Below, piece after piece: positions 1 to 13,206 of a stretch of 64,000 bases of DNA. A program made the position numbers and the translations under genes. The DNA comes from Anagrus nilaparvatae (taxonomy: Eukaryota > Arthropoda > Insecta > Hymenoptera > Mymaridae), in NCBI GenBank assembly GCA_022575985.1, contig JAKSXM010000014.1, positions 29,264,001 through 29,328,000 of the forward strand, in the 5' to 3' direction. Below the pieces are notes generated by a model. The model made no database searches. It was not told the origin of the DNA and worked only from the letters and a program-made list of their open reading frames with translations. Numbering within the stretch: position 1 is the first letter of the stretch; each line of letters starts with the position of its first letter.

Positions 1-2
1 AT

Positions 3-110
3 TTCGTTAAACTATCAACGGGAGAGTCAATGAGGTTGATTTTGGTTCTACTACAAACGCTTGAAAAACTTAAGGAAAAAACTGGACTAGAAAATTACGA
101 CCTAATGTAA
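3..110 (+). CDS. Possible C-terminal coding end of a gene entering from the left
   Basis: Thirty-five codons are open from base 3 to a TAA at 108-110. The peptide has an amphipathic, helix-like end (LLQTLEKLKEKTGLENYDLM) and better codon texture than the AT-rich DNA after it. A canonical AATAAA lies 112 bases past the stop at 222-227, which fits a 3' UTR. I do not recognise the protein. No splice acceptor is visible because the exon runs off the window edge. A chance open frame of this length is quite possible, so this is a tentative call. Confidence 0.35.
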   Translation, partial: FVKLSTGESMRLILVLLQTLEKLKEKTGLENYDLM

Positions 111-221
111 AATACAAATTCAAAAACAATTTGGAGGTTATGTTGATATTTTTTGAGGTTATTTGAAAGAATGCTAACTAATATGGCTCTTGGGCATTAA
201 AAAAAAATAACAAATGTATGA

Positions 222-227
222 AATAAA
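222..227 (+). terminator. Candidate polyadenylation signal AATAAA
   Basis: Canonical hexamer 112 bases downstream of the possible stop at 108-110. AT-rich DNA produces this hexamer by chance, so it only supports the partial gene at the left edge. Confidence 0.3.
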
Positions 228-3200
228 GCATTTAAAAAAAAGAAACTGCAAGTTTTATATGCGTTGTAATATTTTATAAAATACAATGAGTATTTTAAAT
301 GGTCAGTTATTTATTCGTTAATAAATTACAATTAATTGACTTTAAATGTATATATATAACATCTGATACGTATTATAAAAGTTGTACTATATTTTTTTAA
401 ATGCATGTACTAAATATCATAAAAGAAAATATACATGGATAATTCTTTTCAGTATTTAACTACCCTTATTGATAATTAAATTTGAGAAATAAACATATAG
501 GGAAAATTTATTTAGTCATATTTTGAATAAAATTAGCAAGTTTGAAATAATAGAAAAATCAGACAGAAAATGAATTCCTGTTACGAACCAATGTTCTGAA
601 AAGAGTATCAATAAATTAGAATCAATTTAAGAATTAAATGATTCAATTCAGATTTTGATTTCCTTATTGGCACTCGAGATTAAATTTAATACGAAAATTT
701 ACTTCTTAAAATACAGTATTAATATTGAAAATTTCATTTTTTAGGTGAAATTATTCTCTGTAACCATTTGTACTGATTATCAATAACAGTAAAATTTATG
801 ATAGATGATAGAACTAGCACAGGGTGAGTTATTAATTCCTGAAATTAGTTTTCAGAAAATACTGACAGTAATTTTTTCTGCAACATCTTGTGTGCATTAT
901 TATACAGTTGTAAAATCAATCATACATGATTATCATAAATTAATGTGTTACCAAAGCTAAAATATCAATATTTCAAGCTAAAAAACTTTATATTTAGAAG
1001 GAAATTCTTATATCACATTTTTTTAGTGTCAATTTGCAAATAAAAGTGAAAAAATCATATCTTGATCTATTATCATAAATTATCATAGAATGATTTTGAT
1101 AATATTTGCATTGATTTAACGATTCTCGATGATAAGAAACATATAATATGATTCTAGTAAAAACTGCTGTGTGGAAAATGAAAATATATTTTTTGCCCTC
1201 CTGGGCATTAAAATTGGCGCGGAATTTTTTACACTTCGGTAGCAAAAATATAGAAAGCATCCTGAGCGAAAAACATTAGTAAATAGCGTAAACACATACC
1301 ACTCGAGCCTGGCTTTGTCGGGCTCTCGTGCTAGTGATCGCGCTAATGGCAAAACTTTTGCGCCCTTGATACTTAATATACTATACTACAAAACGTGGTT
1401 CTAAAGAGAAAATTTTTCTATCAGATAAAATTAACTACTCCTAACTATCAACAAATCGAAATTGGAATTTTTTATCTGACATAAGACATAATTCCATCTA
1501 GAGAAGTTTCCTATTTAAAATAGCTTAAAATAGCCTAGCAGCTATTTATCACGTATACTTAATTAAATAACATTTTAATGGCAGTCATTTTATGATAATC
1601 CATGATAATGCACATAATTTACGAGAAAGGAAATCAAAGTTTGAAAAATGAAAAGATGCGTAAAATAGCAGTGTTTTAAACGATAATTTTAAGCAATTAG
1701 CGAATTTATTTTGATATGAGAAATCCCTTGAACATAACTTTATGACAAAGTTTTGTTTTTAGAATGATAATTTTCTCCAGAAATACATTGATAAATAAAT
1801 AGAATCTTACAATAATCATAATATTTAAGAGATAGTTTGTAAACAGTTTAATATCATATTTTATTTATCTATCAGCAATGAAAGAGATTAGGTTTCATGC
1901 TCATGGCTTATTTTTTCTACGAATTGAGAATGATATTTGTTGAGAATAGCAACTCTGATAAAAGTAAATAATAATCGACAGAATTAGTGCTATAACCTGA
2001 TCACGAATTTTTCATGTATCGAACCACGTGTTATGATGGCCAAAAAATTTAGCATTTTAACTCGCATTTTAAGAATAATGACTGAATGCATGACAATGAA
2101 ACATTAAGATTTGAAGATGGGTCTTTGCTAAAGCATTATCACATTCAAGTTCAGTACAAAAAAATTATTTTACGGTCTCCTACTTAGCCTTGCAATTTGA
2201 TTCCCTTACACGAGAATACATCCCCATTAAACTGAATACTCAAATCATAAGGGTAGTTAAACACAAAAAGAATAACCCATATAAGTACAATTATTATTGC
2301 GTGAGTAAAATAATTTAAATTTTTATATTTCTTTGAAATTTAATATTACTTTATAATGACGACAAAAAAAAAAGTAGGAACTTATTGACCCGCATTAAAT
2401 TTTTTTATTATCAGTAAAAATATTATAATATTACAATTTATAAAACTACAAACTATACTATCATCTTATTATTATAATATGAACACTTAATTCCGTTATA
2501 AAATGAAAGAGACTCCTTTTATACAATAATAATCATATACGGGGGGGCCACGTGTATTTTATATTATAATATGCGAGTATGTGTGAATAAAATTATGTAT
2601 TATTACAATTTAAAGAAGTATTAAAGAAAATTACACCTTTTTTTTTATTACACACGCACTCACATATACGCGTGATTTGTAAAATTGAAATTATCATAAG
2701 AAAAAAATTTATCAATTTGAAGAAAAATTATTTTTATATATTTATAGGTATAATTAAATTAATATTATTATTATAAGTGAAAGTAATTGTATAGGCTCTT
2801 TGGATAGTATGAAATAGCGTGACAGGAAATACGATTCTCAAACCGCATAGTTTTTTTACAATAATTATTCAAACGATTCAGATTTTTAGGGAATAATTAT
2901 TGTTATTATTAATATATAATAAAAGAATTGCTAGTATGTAATAATTATTTTTTCTTTTTTGCTTTTGGTTGATTCGACTTTTTTTTTCTCTCAGTGTAGT
3001 TTTATTGAAATATCGAATTAATTTAACTATAAATATTTTTTTTAGTCATAAGATTTCCTGTATTATCGGCAAAAATAAATTTTTGATAAAATTTTTTTTT
3101 ATCAGTAAAAATATAATTTTTTATTTTTTTTGTACATACATTGTGCTTGTATACTTTTTGATAAAATATTTTAAATTAAACAATTATTAGAATTTATGTA

Positions 3201-5845
3201 TTTGAGCTATTTTTTATCAAGTTAAAAAAATTTTTTTTATGCTTGAGGGGATTTTTTTTCTCAGTGTAGGTTTGCTTATCTGAACTCTGAAATTTTAAAT
3301 TTAAGATAAAAAAATTCTAATTCATTAATTAACATATTTTTATATGGAAAAAATTGTATGTGTGAGTGTGTTTGAAATCGGAGCGGATATTTACTCAAAA
3401 AAAAAAAAATGCTTAGAATTTTGAAAGGCTAGTAGATAAAATTGAAACATTAATGCCTTCAAAAAAAAAATTTTTACAATTTAAATAAAAAAAAAAAAAG
3501 AAATAAAATCGCATAATTTGAGATGAAAAATCTGATTATAAAAACAGAGCGCAACCGTTAAACAAAGGAAAACATGTGCAATGTAGTATTATTGTATACA
3601 AATATCTTTACTATACAACAAAAAAAAGAGGGGGAGAGGAGAGAATAAAGGGATCTGAGGTAGTTTGCGCTCTTAAGCGCGCATCGTATTCGGGGAACAA
3701 GAGGTACATTGAACGCGAAATGCACGGGCCCATGACAATTTTTTTATAAAATCAAACTAATAATTTTTTTTCCCTATTTTTTTAATAAAAAAATTTTTTT
3801 TTTGCACAAAAATCTCGGCTCACTTATTACTTTTTTTTGAGTTTTACTTTTACAAACTGAATGATTTTTATTTTTTTGTATCAAAGTTGTACGATATTTA
3901 AACTTTATCATACAAAGGCAGATTACTTAGCGAAGTTCATTGACACTTCTTTTTAGTTTGCACACTTCCACTTTTTTTGTTTAATGACTTGATGATGCAT
4001 TAAAAAAAAATATATAATCTTTATTACCTGTTAATTTTTTTTATAATCAATTTTTGAATATAAAAAATCACAAAATTTAACACTCTTAAATCACAAGGAA
4101 ACAATTAATCAAATTAGCATTGACCGTTTAGAAAAAAAAAAAATTCTTAAATTTTAAAATGCGCGTTCTTGAAAAAAATTTTTTTTGAATAAACCAAAAA
4201 ATATACGTTATTTTTTTACTATACAAGAATACTATAGAGAGAAACGAAAAAGGAGCAACAGGTTGCGCACACAACCGCGGGCTCCAAAGCGTCTTAACAG
4301 AATATAAAAAACTTTTTTATAAAAATTTTTGCGCACCAAACACTCGTTAATTTTAATACAAAAAAACTTGCCACGTTAAAATTATTTTTAATAAATTAAA
4401 AGTAATTTTTAAATAATTAATTAATTTAAAAAAAATTTTTTGATTCTTTTTTACTCATAATTTTGTAATACGAAATTTATTTATAAAATACGTTACTTTA
4501 CTATTAAACTTTGATTTTTTTGCAATTCTCAAGTTAGAAAAACGAACCTCGTCGAGAGAGGACCGCGAAGAGAATGAAGAAGAGAACGAATGTAAGAGAA
4601 AGCCGACGCCATAGCTCTCTCGCCCGCTACCGTTCTTTTGGAGCACACTAGCGCACAACTAAAATATAAAAATTTTTTTTTAATTTAAAATTTGTATTTA
4701 TAACAAAAATTAAACTAAAATAACTTAAAAATATAAAAAAATTGGTTTTTTTTAATACGAATTTTTCGGCGAATTAAAGTTTTTTAGTAATTACAAAATT
4801 TCGTCAATGATTAAAACAAATTTTATTAATAAAAAACTAAAAAAGAGGCACAGAAAAAAAAATTTTTTATAAAAGACAGTCAGATGCTTTGATTTTGACG
4901 CGCGAAAACTAAAGAAGAAGAAGAGCAAAAGAAGGGAGTTATTCTTTTTCGATGCTATACTATGGCGACAAGGTGCGTCCTTGAAAAAAAAAACCAAAAA
5001 TTATGCCCTTTGAGAGAGAAATCTCTGGCTGACCATTTTGTTACTCCTCTCCTTAATTTTAAAATTTTGCGATTGGAGGGGTCGCTACAAAAGTGATCTT
5101 TCTTTTTCATTTCTCTTTTTTATAATACATCACTTCTTCTACTTCATCTTCTTTTCTTAGTATACACAACAAAGTTTTGCAATATTGCAGAAAAAAACTA
5201 TAAAATACGGTATAATTTTAAGTATTATTATAGGTATAGCTATTAAACTGTATCTTTTTTTCTTTTTATTATCATTACTTCCTTTTTTTATTCTAAGAAA
5301 CCACCATAAGATACTTTTTTTTTAGCGAAATTTGCTTTTACCATATACTTTTTGCCAAATATTAACGAAAGTTTTATAATTTTTTTTTTAACGATTATAG
5401 TTGGATTTTTAAAATCATTTTTTTAAAAAGAATTTTTTGTAAATTAAAAAAAATTTATATAAATGGCAACTATGGACAACTTTGAATACAATCAAATTTT
5501 AGATAGATGAGTATATTGTAAAGACAAAGTACAATAAAAAGAAAAGAAAACGAAAAAAACAAAAAAGATTTTTGGGTACCGGTAGGGATAATATAGGCAA
5601 TATTTATACCTGGTTGATATTTGTGGCGGGAATCGTAGCTATAGGATGTTTTGTGTATAACAAATATATATAGGTTACTCCAGTAAATATTTTATTTTTA
5701 ATTTTTGGATGCTTGTAAACTTGTTGAAAATTTGAGAAGCTAATTATAACATTTTCAAATTCCCTATGAATGATATTTAATTTTTACTAATATTTCTGTG
5801 ACTTTGCAAACTTTTTATGAGAATGAAAATCCAGTAGTGTTTTTA
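228..5845. other. Gene-free AT-rich stretch with GC-richer patches
   Basis: I see no coding exon with credible splice sites and no recognisable protein on either strand. Most of it is poly-A/T-rich. GC-richer islands with purine-rich and GCGC-containing sequence occur at about 1290-1360, 3650-3730, 4255-4300, 4545-4660 and 4900-5100. They resemble promoter or 5' UTR DNA of insect genes, but no transcript can be assigned. Short open frames here (for example 994-1260 and 2969-3190) are low-complexity and look random. Confidence 0.5.
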
Positions 5846-5882
5846 CTCCAGTCAAAATACAGGGAGGGGGGTGTATTATCAC

Positions 5883-6037
5883 CAGAGTGTGTCTAGATAG
5901 AGTGACGACACCGTGGTACCTGTTACTAAAATGTTACTAAGGCGGTTAATGGTGTCCCATGTATTTCTTATGGGCTAGTTCGGCGGTTAATGGCGGCTGT
6001 TGGGCCTATGGCGTCACTCTCCCCTAGACACACTCTG
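5883..6037. mobile_element. 155 bp hAT-type MITE with perfect 8 bp target duplication
   Basis: The terminal inverted repeats are CAGAGTGTGTCTAG and CTAGACACACTCTG, a perfect 14-base match, with inner matching (AGAGTGACG against GCGTCACTCT). It is bracketed by the direct repeat ATTATCAC at 875-882 of the 5 kb block (5875-5882) and at 6038-6045. An 8 bp duplication with CAG-starting ends is the hAT superfamily signature. There is no coding capacity. It is inserted into the element at 5846-7446 and is therefore younger than it. Confidence 0.88.
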
Positions 6038-6686
6038 ATTATCACTGGTGAACACTAGATTTGCTCTACTATAGGTTTTTTGGGTCGCTGAACACGAAAA
6101 TTTTTTTAGATTTGTAAAATCTACCTAAAAAGGTTTTTTTTTACATATCCGCACTTTGAGTGCTCAGATTTGCACCATACAGGTTGAAATATTGAATATT
6201 TATGAAAAAGGAGTCGAAATTCTTGATTAGCGACCCAAAAAACCTATATAGGCATATCCTGGATGCTGAAAGTGCGAAAACAGGAGAACACCCCTTTTAG
6301 GGGTAGTTTTAGCTATTTTAAGGGTGAAATATTGATTATTTATGAAAAAGAAGTCGAAATTCTTGATTAGCGACCCAAAAAACCAAATCGGCATATCCTG
6401 GATGCTAAAAGTACGAAAATAGCAAAAACATCCCCTTTTCGGGGGTAGTTTTAGCTAATTTAGGGGTGAAAAAGTAAATATTTATGAAAAAGAAGTCGAA
6501 ATTCTTGATCAACGACCCAAAAAACCCGCATGATGCAAACCTAAGCGCTCAAAGCGCAAATATGTAAAAAAACCCCTTTTTGGGGGTAGTTTTTGCAAAT
6601 TTAAAGGTGAAGCCCCAATTTCTCTGCCAAATGACCCCGATTTTCGTGTTCAGCGACCCAAAAAATCTACACTGAAAATCTTTTAA

Positions 6687-7078
6687 CATGGAACATGTTT
6701 ATAGGGAGGGGGTACTTCAGAACTTGAAAATTAAGGGGGTGGGGGTCAAATTTGTCCTATTTAAGGGGGGGGGGGTTCAATAAGACTTAGAATAATTTCA
6801 ATTTAGGGACTTTGAAAAATCTGGGCTTAGGGACTTTGAATAATGTAGGTTTAAGGATTTAGAATAATATCGATTTAGGGACTTAAAATAATTCAAGTTT
6901 AGGGACTTATAATTTTTATTTAGGGACCCAGAAAAATTTGCATTTAGGGGATTAAAATAATTTGGGTTTAGAATCTTAACATCTGGTAAGGTGATAATTA
7001 AAAATTAGAAAATTAGAAAATGGTATTTTAATGTTGAGTAACAGTCCTCAGCTGGCAGTAAACATGTTCCATGCATTT
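6687..7078. repeat. Repeat with CATGGAACATG ends and minisatellite-like interior, copy 1
   Basis: The left end AACATGGAACATGTTTA is mirrored at the right by TAAACATGTTCCATG. Just inside the left end are G-rich runs (AGGGAGGGGG and AAGGGGGG). The interior is a degenerate array of about 25-30 bp units resembling TTTAGGGACTTAGAATAAT. Related copies with the same order of parts are seen at about 8245-8870 and 58669-58840. There is no coding capacity. The class is unassigned. Confidence 0.65.
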
Positions 7079-7446
7079 GGGTTGTGTTTCGTTTGATGAC
7101 CAATTTTATTAAGTCATTAACGTTATACCTATTTGTTGAACATGAAACCGAATTTCGGGGAGGAGAGCTCCAAAATAATTGCCAGTTTCCTTCAAATAAT
7201 CGTTTGTTTTTTTTTTTTTTACTTTTTTTATCACCTTAAATTCAAAAAATTTTTCAAAATAAATATAAAAATTTAGTCGTGAATTCTCAAATTTGGGACT
7301 ATATGCCCAAAAAAATCGGAATGAAGCAAACTAGAGCTTCGACCTACTATCCAAACTATCAGAAAACCAAAAAGATTTTCAGTGTTAGTAGAGCAAATCT
7401 GGTGTTCTCCAGGGATAATACAACCAAGCCCTTATTTTGAATGGAG

Positions 7447-8244
7447 TATTTAGTGAACCCAAAATTAACTAGCCCTAAGGGGAGTATGGCAATGAGATAG
7501 CCGTATATCTGATTCCAGATAAATATTGTCGTACCAGTCTAAAAATGTCTGGTTACTACTGTTTCCGTGAATATACATAACAAAAGAAGTGAAATTTGAG
7601 CACAAAGTTCTAAAGAGCGGTTATTTTTTTAGATGTTCGCCAAAGCCTTGTTATTTATTCTTTTGTTATCAATTATCAAATTCTAATCTAATCTAACCGC
7701 ATACATTCTTAATACTCCAGTCAACTTACAAAAGGGGAAGGGGTTGTTTTCGGCAATGAAGATGAGAAAAGGTTTACTAAGGGTTTTTTTGAATCGTTAA
7801 TTTCGGAAATTCAGGTTTAACTTATGTGCAATATTGAACTCGTTCTTGAGCCTTCTAATTACAAATTGAGAAGTCTTATTCATGGAAAATAAGGTTAAAT
7901 ATCCTTGAATTGGGAATAAACAACCTTTACCCAATCAGCTTACGAGGAATCGCCCCTATTAAGTACATAAAGTATTTTGTTAATTTGAAGGTTTACACTA
8001 ATTTGGCACAAGAGAAAACTTACATTTTAGTCCAGGCGCCAGCCATACTAATCACGCCCAAAAATTAAATTTCTTTTTCCGAGGATAAAATTAGGTGTTA
8101 TTTATGTTTTTTTAAATAAAGAATTGGGTTCTGCGCAACGTAACGTTTAATCACAGGCGTCCATCCCTATTATAGATTGTCCCTTACTGTTTGGTAACAA
8201 AAATGAGCGTAAAAGAAAATTAAGAATCCAGAAAATTAATATTT
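7447..8244. other. No gene seen; degenerate repeat DNA
   Basis: No exon or RNA gene is recognised. ACTCCAGTCAAC near 7713, followed by a G-rich stretch, resembles one end of the 5846-7446 element family and may be a decayed solo end. Confidence 0.4.
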
Positions 8245-8870
8245 TAACATAGAGCAAGTTCATTGGGAGGGTTATTTGAAAAAGTCTAGACAGTGTACTT
8301 AGAATATTTTTGATTTAGGAACTTAGGCCCTCTCTACACCAGCACACAATCATGTTTTATGATAATCATGTTTGTTAGATATTTTGTGGTGTAGCTGGGA
8401 TATACGAAATTAAAGTTATTACAACATGGCGCCACTAGTAGTATTAGTAAATATTTTTAATAAAAATTAAACAACAAAATGTAATTAAATGGTATTTTAA
8501 TTGTGGATTAAGTTATTTATTATAAAAATTATAAACAATTTATGTAACTAATAAGTTTTTAAGGGGTTATAATCATTTAAATATTTAATTTTGAGGTTAT
8601 GTTTTTAGTACAGTGTAGCTGGGAAAAAAATATCCAACAAACATGATTATAATAAAACATGATTATGTGCTGGTTTAGAGAGGGCCTTAGAATAATTCGA
8701 AGTAGGAGTCAGTTCCTAATTAAGCCCTGATAAGAACAAGAACTTATAATACTTTAGGTTCAAGGACTTAGGATAATTTATATTTCGGGATTTATTGTAA
8801 TTTCGTTTTTAGGACTTATAATAATTAGGGAGTATACGTTAAAACTGTCATAAGTGAACATGTTCCATGA
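8245..8870. repeat. CATGGAACATG-type repeat, copy 2, interrupted by a MITE
   Basis: The degenerate left end is AACATAGAGCAAGTTCATTG. The right end GAACATGTTCCATG matches copy 1. AGGGACTTAGAATAAT-like units lie on both sides of the MITE at 8326-8686. Removing the MITE and one TTA restores a normal repeat unit across the junction. Confidence 0.6.
8326..8686. mobile_element. 361 bp PIF/Harbinger-like MITE with TTA duplication
   Basis: The terminal inverted repeats begin GGCCCTCTCTA and continue for about 60 bases (CCAGCACA, AATCATGTTTTAT, AACAAACATGATTAT in the mirrored arm). The flanks are TTA at 8323-8325 and TTA at 8687-8689. A 3 bp TWA duplication with GGCC-type ends suggests PIF/Harbinger. 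The AT-rich interior has no coding capacity. It sits inside a repeat unit whose uninterrupted form is visible nearby, which defines the insertion boundaries. Confidence 0.8.
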
Positions 8871-11800
8871 TCGTTGGTCGTGTGAGAACACAAACCAGTT
8901 ATAAGTTTTTTTTATTAAAAAACATTGAAAATAAATATACATATAATTGTCCCAATTATTGATACAATATTTAAAGACGTTCTGGCTATTCAATTTCCAA
9001 ATAAAGATATATATAGTTTTTTAGAGGAAAGTCTTAGAAATCTGATTATTTGGTCTTTTACTGCTTTTAGTTGGTTATCATGCGCTGCAAAATTTGGAGA
9101 TATTTGCATAAAAAAGTGCAAAATTTAACATGGATCTAATCTTATGGTAGATAAGGTTAGTTCAATTTTATACTTTGATTATTGGCGGCGTTCGGTATGT
9201 ATCTTGTCTGTGGTACGATGTATTTCCCATAACAGCCCGTGTTAAAATTTCGCACTTTTGTATGTACAAAGAAAATAAAGAGTTTTTTAAGAAACTACGC
9301 ATAAGAAAAAGGCTAAAAAAAATCTACAATTTGGAAATGCTTATAAAAAAAAAACTTGAAAGAACAAAATATTGACTTTTGTGAAATCGGCTGAACTTAT
9401 CCATATATAATTTAATGCATACATTAAATACTACAAACGTATACGTAAATTTTAGTACTTTATTCCGTTTCATGAACCTCGTGGTTGGCCAAGAAAAGAT
9501 GTTCCTACACAACTTTATGTTTATTCTATATCAAGTTTTATACAACACGAGAAACACCTGTCGGTTTTTTGGTTAGTGGGGAGTAACGAAATTCGTTCAC
9601 ATTGCAAATGATTGTATGAAGATCATGATGTTAATGAAATTTTTGTGGAAAACTATGTCTCAAAAAATTTTTTTGTAATAATATATTTGTCCCTAAATAA
9701 TTTTTTTAAAACTCTTTTATCATATAAATAAAAGCTTTTTACGATTTAAATAGTTTTGCAGAGGCTATTATATTAATTTAATTACATCATAATGCATTCC
9801 AACCATGAATGTAATATTTCATTTATAACAAATGATCACCTGCTGTTACTAAATTATGGGGTTAATGGTGGCTTGAATACTGACATTATAATACAATTCG
9901 ATTCAATTTGAAGCATCTTTTTATTGTTTTTAGCAGTTTTATATAGAATCTTGTACTTGATTAACTTCAATGATAAATTAAATTTTAAAAGAATTTTACA
10001 CCAGGCTTTATAATTGGAATTTTCATAATGTCTTAATTGATTTAATTATTCAAAATTATTCATTTATTCAAAAAAACAACGGATAACTAAATTTCGAAAA
10101 ATTACTAAAAATCCAACTGTTGAAGGCAGAGGCTTGATATTTGAGATTATTTTTAAAAGTATGCTAGCTAATAATTTTTTAAATTGATTTTGCCAGAATC
10201 TATGATGGTCATTTTTAGTTAATTTAAAACGACCATAAATAAATTTAAAGAAAATTATTGAATATTTTAGCAATTCAGATACAATTATTTTGTTACAAAA
10301 CAATTTGATTTGCCGATTAATTGAATTATAAAAAATTTAAAGTAAAATATGTTTTTACAAACAGCAAGTTGGAAGCTAGAATAACGCTAAAAAATTTAGT
10401 AATAGCTACGAATAATAATGACGAGATACATAAATTTTTTTTTAATCTAAAAATCAATAATTTTTTACAAAAGGTAACAAAAAACTAAGCAAATACAATG
10501 GTTGCTTTTATTGTTTTCTTTTCTTATAACGTGAAAAAATATGAAATTATACTTTCTATGGAATATTATTTGAAAAATTCTTGTAAATAATTTATTTGAA
10601 TAAATACCATGACAAAAAAAAAACCATAAATGTCCGTTATTTTATACCAGGTTTTAAAATTTCTGTAAAAAATTTTTTTTTCAAATCTCATTCCTCTCAT
10701 TTTCTAGTTTTGTATTAATCACAGGTAGATGGTATTAACAGATACAGAAATTTTTTTTTGTCTTAATATTTTTTTGGAATTAAAAAAAAAAAAAATCAGG
10801 TCCACAGGTATACAGACATTGTTACGTCATTTTTACTCTAAAAGTATGTACAACCAAGAGACCACAAAGAATGTGGACATAACATTAAGCAATGTTGCCT
10901 TTTTTTTTTTATTAATATTCTATACCCAAGTAAATCATTTTCAACAATCCATCTTTCTGAGAGGAGGTAATAATAATACATTATAATGACCACAAAGAAG
11001 AACTATAAAAAAAGTATAAATGGAAAGATACTGTACATCGATATCAGCAATTTATAAAAAAATTGGTATAATATCAAAGAAAATGTTTAAGAATTGCCTT
11101 TCGGCGAAAATTTATTATCTGCAACAAGTAGCTAAAAAAAGTTATAAGAATTCATAATAAATATCATGTTAAAGCTATAGATATATTAGATAAGAAATAT
11201 AATTACGATTCAAATCATTTCTTGTAACATGAGTTACAAAAAATAACTGTACAGAAAAGAAATTTCTTTTTTTGATGGCTTAATAAATTTGAATTATTTT
11301 ATAGGAGATTTCTTAGATTAACCAAAATTTTTAGTCATAAAAAATTTGTGATATTTTTTCTAAACTAAAAAATGTTTTGATTCCTCAAATTATAAAAAAT
11401 TCATTTACATAAAATAGTATAAAATTTTTGATATTTTGGAGGTTGTTACTACCCTATTTTTAGTCTTTCTTTGTATACCTGTTATAAAATAGTAAAAGTA
11501 TGTTTTACACATGAGTAAATTTATTTTATGCTTGATTTTATAATGTGTCAGTAATGAATTTCTATCTGCTTTTTTTATATAATAAAAAGATATTCGCCTA
11601 AATGGAAAAAAATGTCTACCTATAGGTGAATTTAAAAATTAAATTTTGCTCAATTTTATTGGTGATGCCAAATTATTAATTTTTTGAGTAGTATTGCTAA
11701 AAAATGCTATAGCTTCATATATGAAAACAAATTTGGTTTTTTAGGGGCTATCTTACGATTTCAACCCAAAGTCTTTACACTACATAGTTAATTACTCTTC

Positions 11801-13206
11801 TTGGTAATTTTTTACTTGATTCTTTCTAATTTTAACATGAAATAATTTTACTCGATTTACGAGATTAATTATTGGTCCAAAATTAAACAGTAAACTAAAC
11901 GTTAAAAATTTTCTAAAATTTATAAATGAATAGCTAAAAGGCTTTTTCGAAAATTTTCCCACGGCTTCCCCAGACAAAATTAAATGCTCTTTAAGATGAG
12001 CTAAGCAGAATTTTGATCGAAAAACAGCCCTTTATAACTTGCTTGAAAGTCACATTTTAACTGGTTCTATTTGTTTAAACAATTAAACATTTTTATTTTT
12101 ATTTTTTTCATTTATTTACTCAAAAATATCACAAAAAACGTTAACTCTTTCCTGGACACATTTTATATATGCAAAATATTTCAGTTTCAAAAGGGTTGAA
12201 TATTCAAAAACAAGTGATGTTATAGGATTCAAGCAAAACATGGCACTTTGATAAGAATGCTTATTCTTTTGCAAAATAATTTATATTTATTACTCAAAAT
12301 TTATATGTGGGGATTTGAAAGGTTGCTAAATTTAAATATCAACATAAAAAATTCATAAAATTTAAAATAACAGTTATAAAACATATAAAATAATACTTGA
12401 ATGAGGCAAAATACGATTTTGTTGGAATGATTTCTTCCATTCTGAAAATTAAATTTGGAAGTTTTTAAAGATGCTGATTTTTAAACTGAGAATTTTATGA
12501 ACTTGTTTTGAAATTTTTGAAAATTTGCAAGATGCAAATCTATCTATCTGTATGGGTATAATTGGAAATTTTTGAGATAATAATTCTTTCAAAAACTTTT
12601 TAATACACATTCATTCATAAAGAAAATTATTTAAAAACTGAAATAGGTCTTCCGGGTCCAAAATTAACACAAATTTTTAATTTTTTAGATGTTCAAAAAC
12701 AAAATTCCAAAAAGTTTAAAAAAAGTTGTATTGGAAATGAACATTTTTTTAAATGAAGCAAATAGTTATTTAACATCAATAATAAATTTTAGAAATTTTT
12801 TGTATAAAATTACTTACCATATAAATATTTGATCCCTATTGAGAGAGTTGCATTTGATGTATTTTTATGAATCTTTATATAATTGCCGTAAGAGTTTCAT
12901 TTCTATACATTGAAATATTGACAAGTATTTTTGATAATTATCCCTTAAAACTTGAGTTATACATGTGAGTAGAAAGGACGTTTAACATACAATAATTTAT
13001 TTACAATTCAAAACTTATCATACATTAATTTATTCTTTTAAAATATTATAAGCTTTTATTATTGTCTTTTTAAAAAAATTCTCAAAGCAGACGTAATAGG
13101 AGGTAAAGTAAATAATTTTTGTACTTCAAAAACTCATTGCAAATTAATATAAAATAATAATAAACTTTATAAAATATAAAATATTTCCAGTTATTTATTT
13201 ACTTAC
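8871..13206. other. No supportable gene; AT-rich
   Basis: Short frames (8925-9128, 9175-9375, 10729-10986) lack homology I recognise, have AT-driven composition and are not joined by plausible splice sites. If the POLA2-like gene at 13207-13841 continues leftward, this is its intron. A possible 18 bp micro-exon before a GTAAGT-type donor near 12820 (minus strand) is too short to support. Confidence 0.4.

Larger units (their letters stand above)
5846..7446. mobile_element. TA-flanked inverted-repeat (foldback-type) element, copy 1
   Basis: The left end CTCCAGTCAAAATA and the inverted right end (CTCCATTCAAAATA when reverse-complemented) are both flanked by TA, as in Tc1/mariner-type insertions. 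The similarity between ends runs about 70 bases and includes the shared motif AGATTTGCTCTACTA. The interior holds about three direct repeats of roughly 140 bp, each with AAATTCTTGATTAGCGACCC-like cores near 6215, 6357 and 6500. The same ends and core repeats occur in the element at 25751-27482, so this is one family. No transposase frame is visible, so it is non-autonomous. A 155 bp hAT-like MITE is nested at 5883-6037, and another repeat family sits at 6687-7078. Confidence 0.75.

Noticed and set aside
7713..7760. Possible third copy of the CTCCAGTC element
   Set aside because: Only one end-like motif is visible, with no mirrored partner or TA-bounded right end.
12815..12840. Possible fourth POLA2-like micro-exon
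   Set aside because: The acceptor and GTAAGT donor enclose only 18 bp. This can occur by chance and cannot be checked against a conserved motif.
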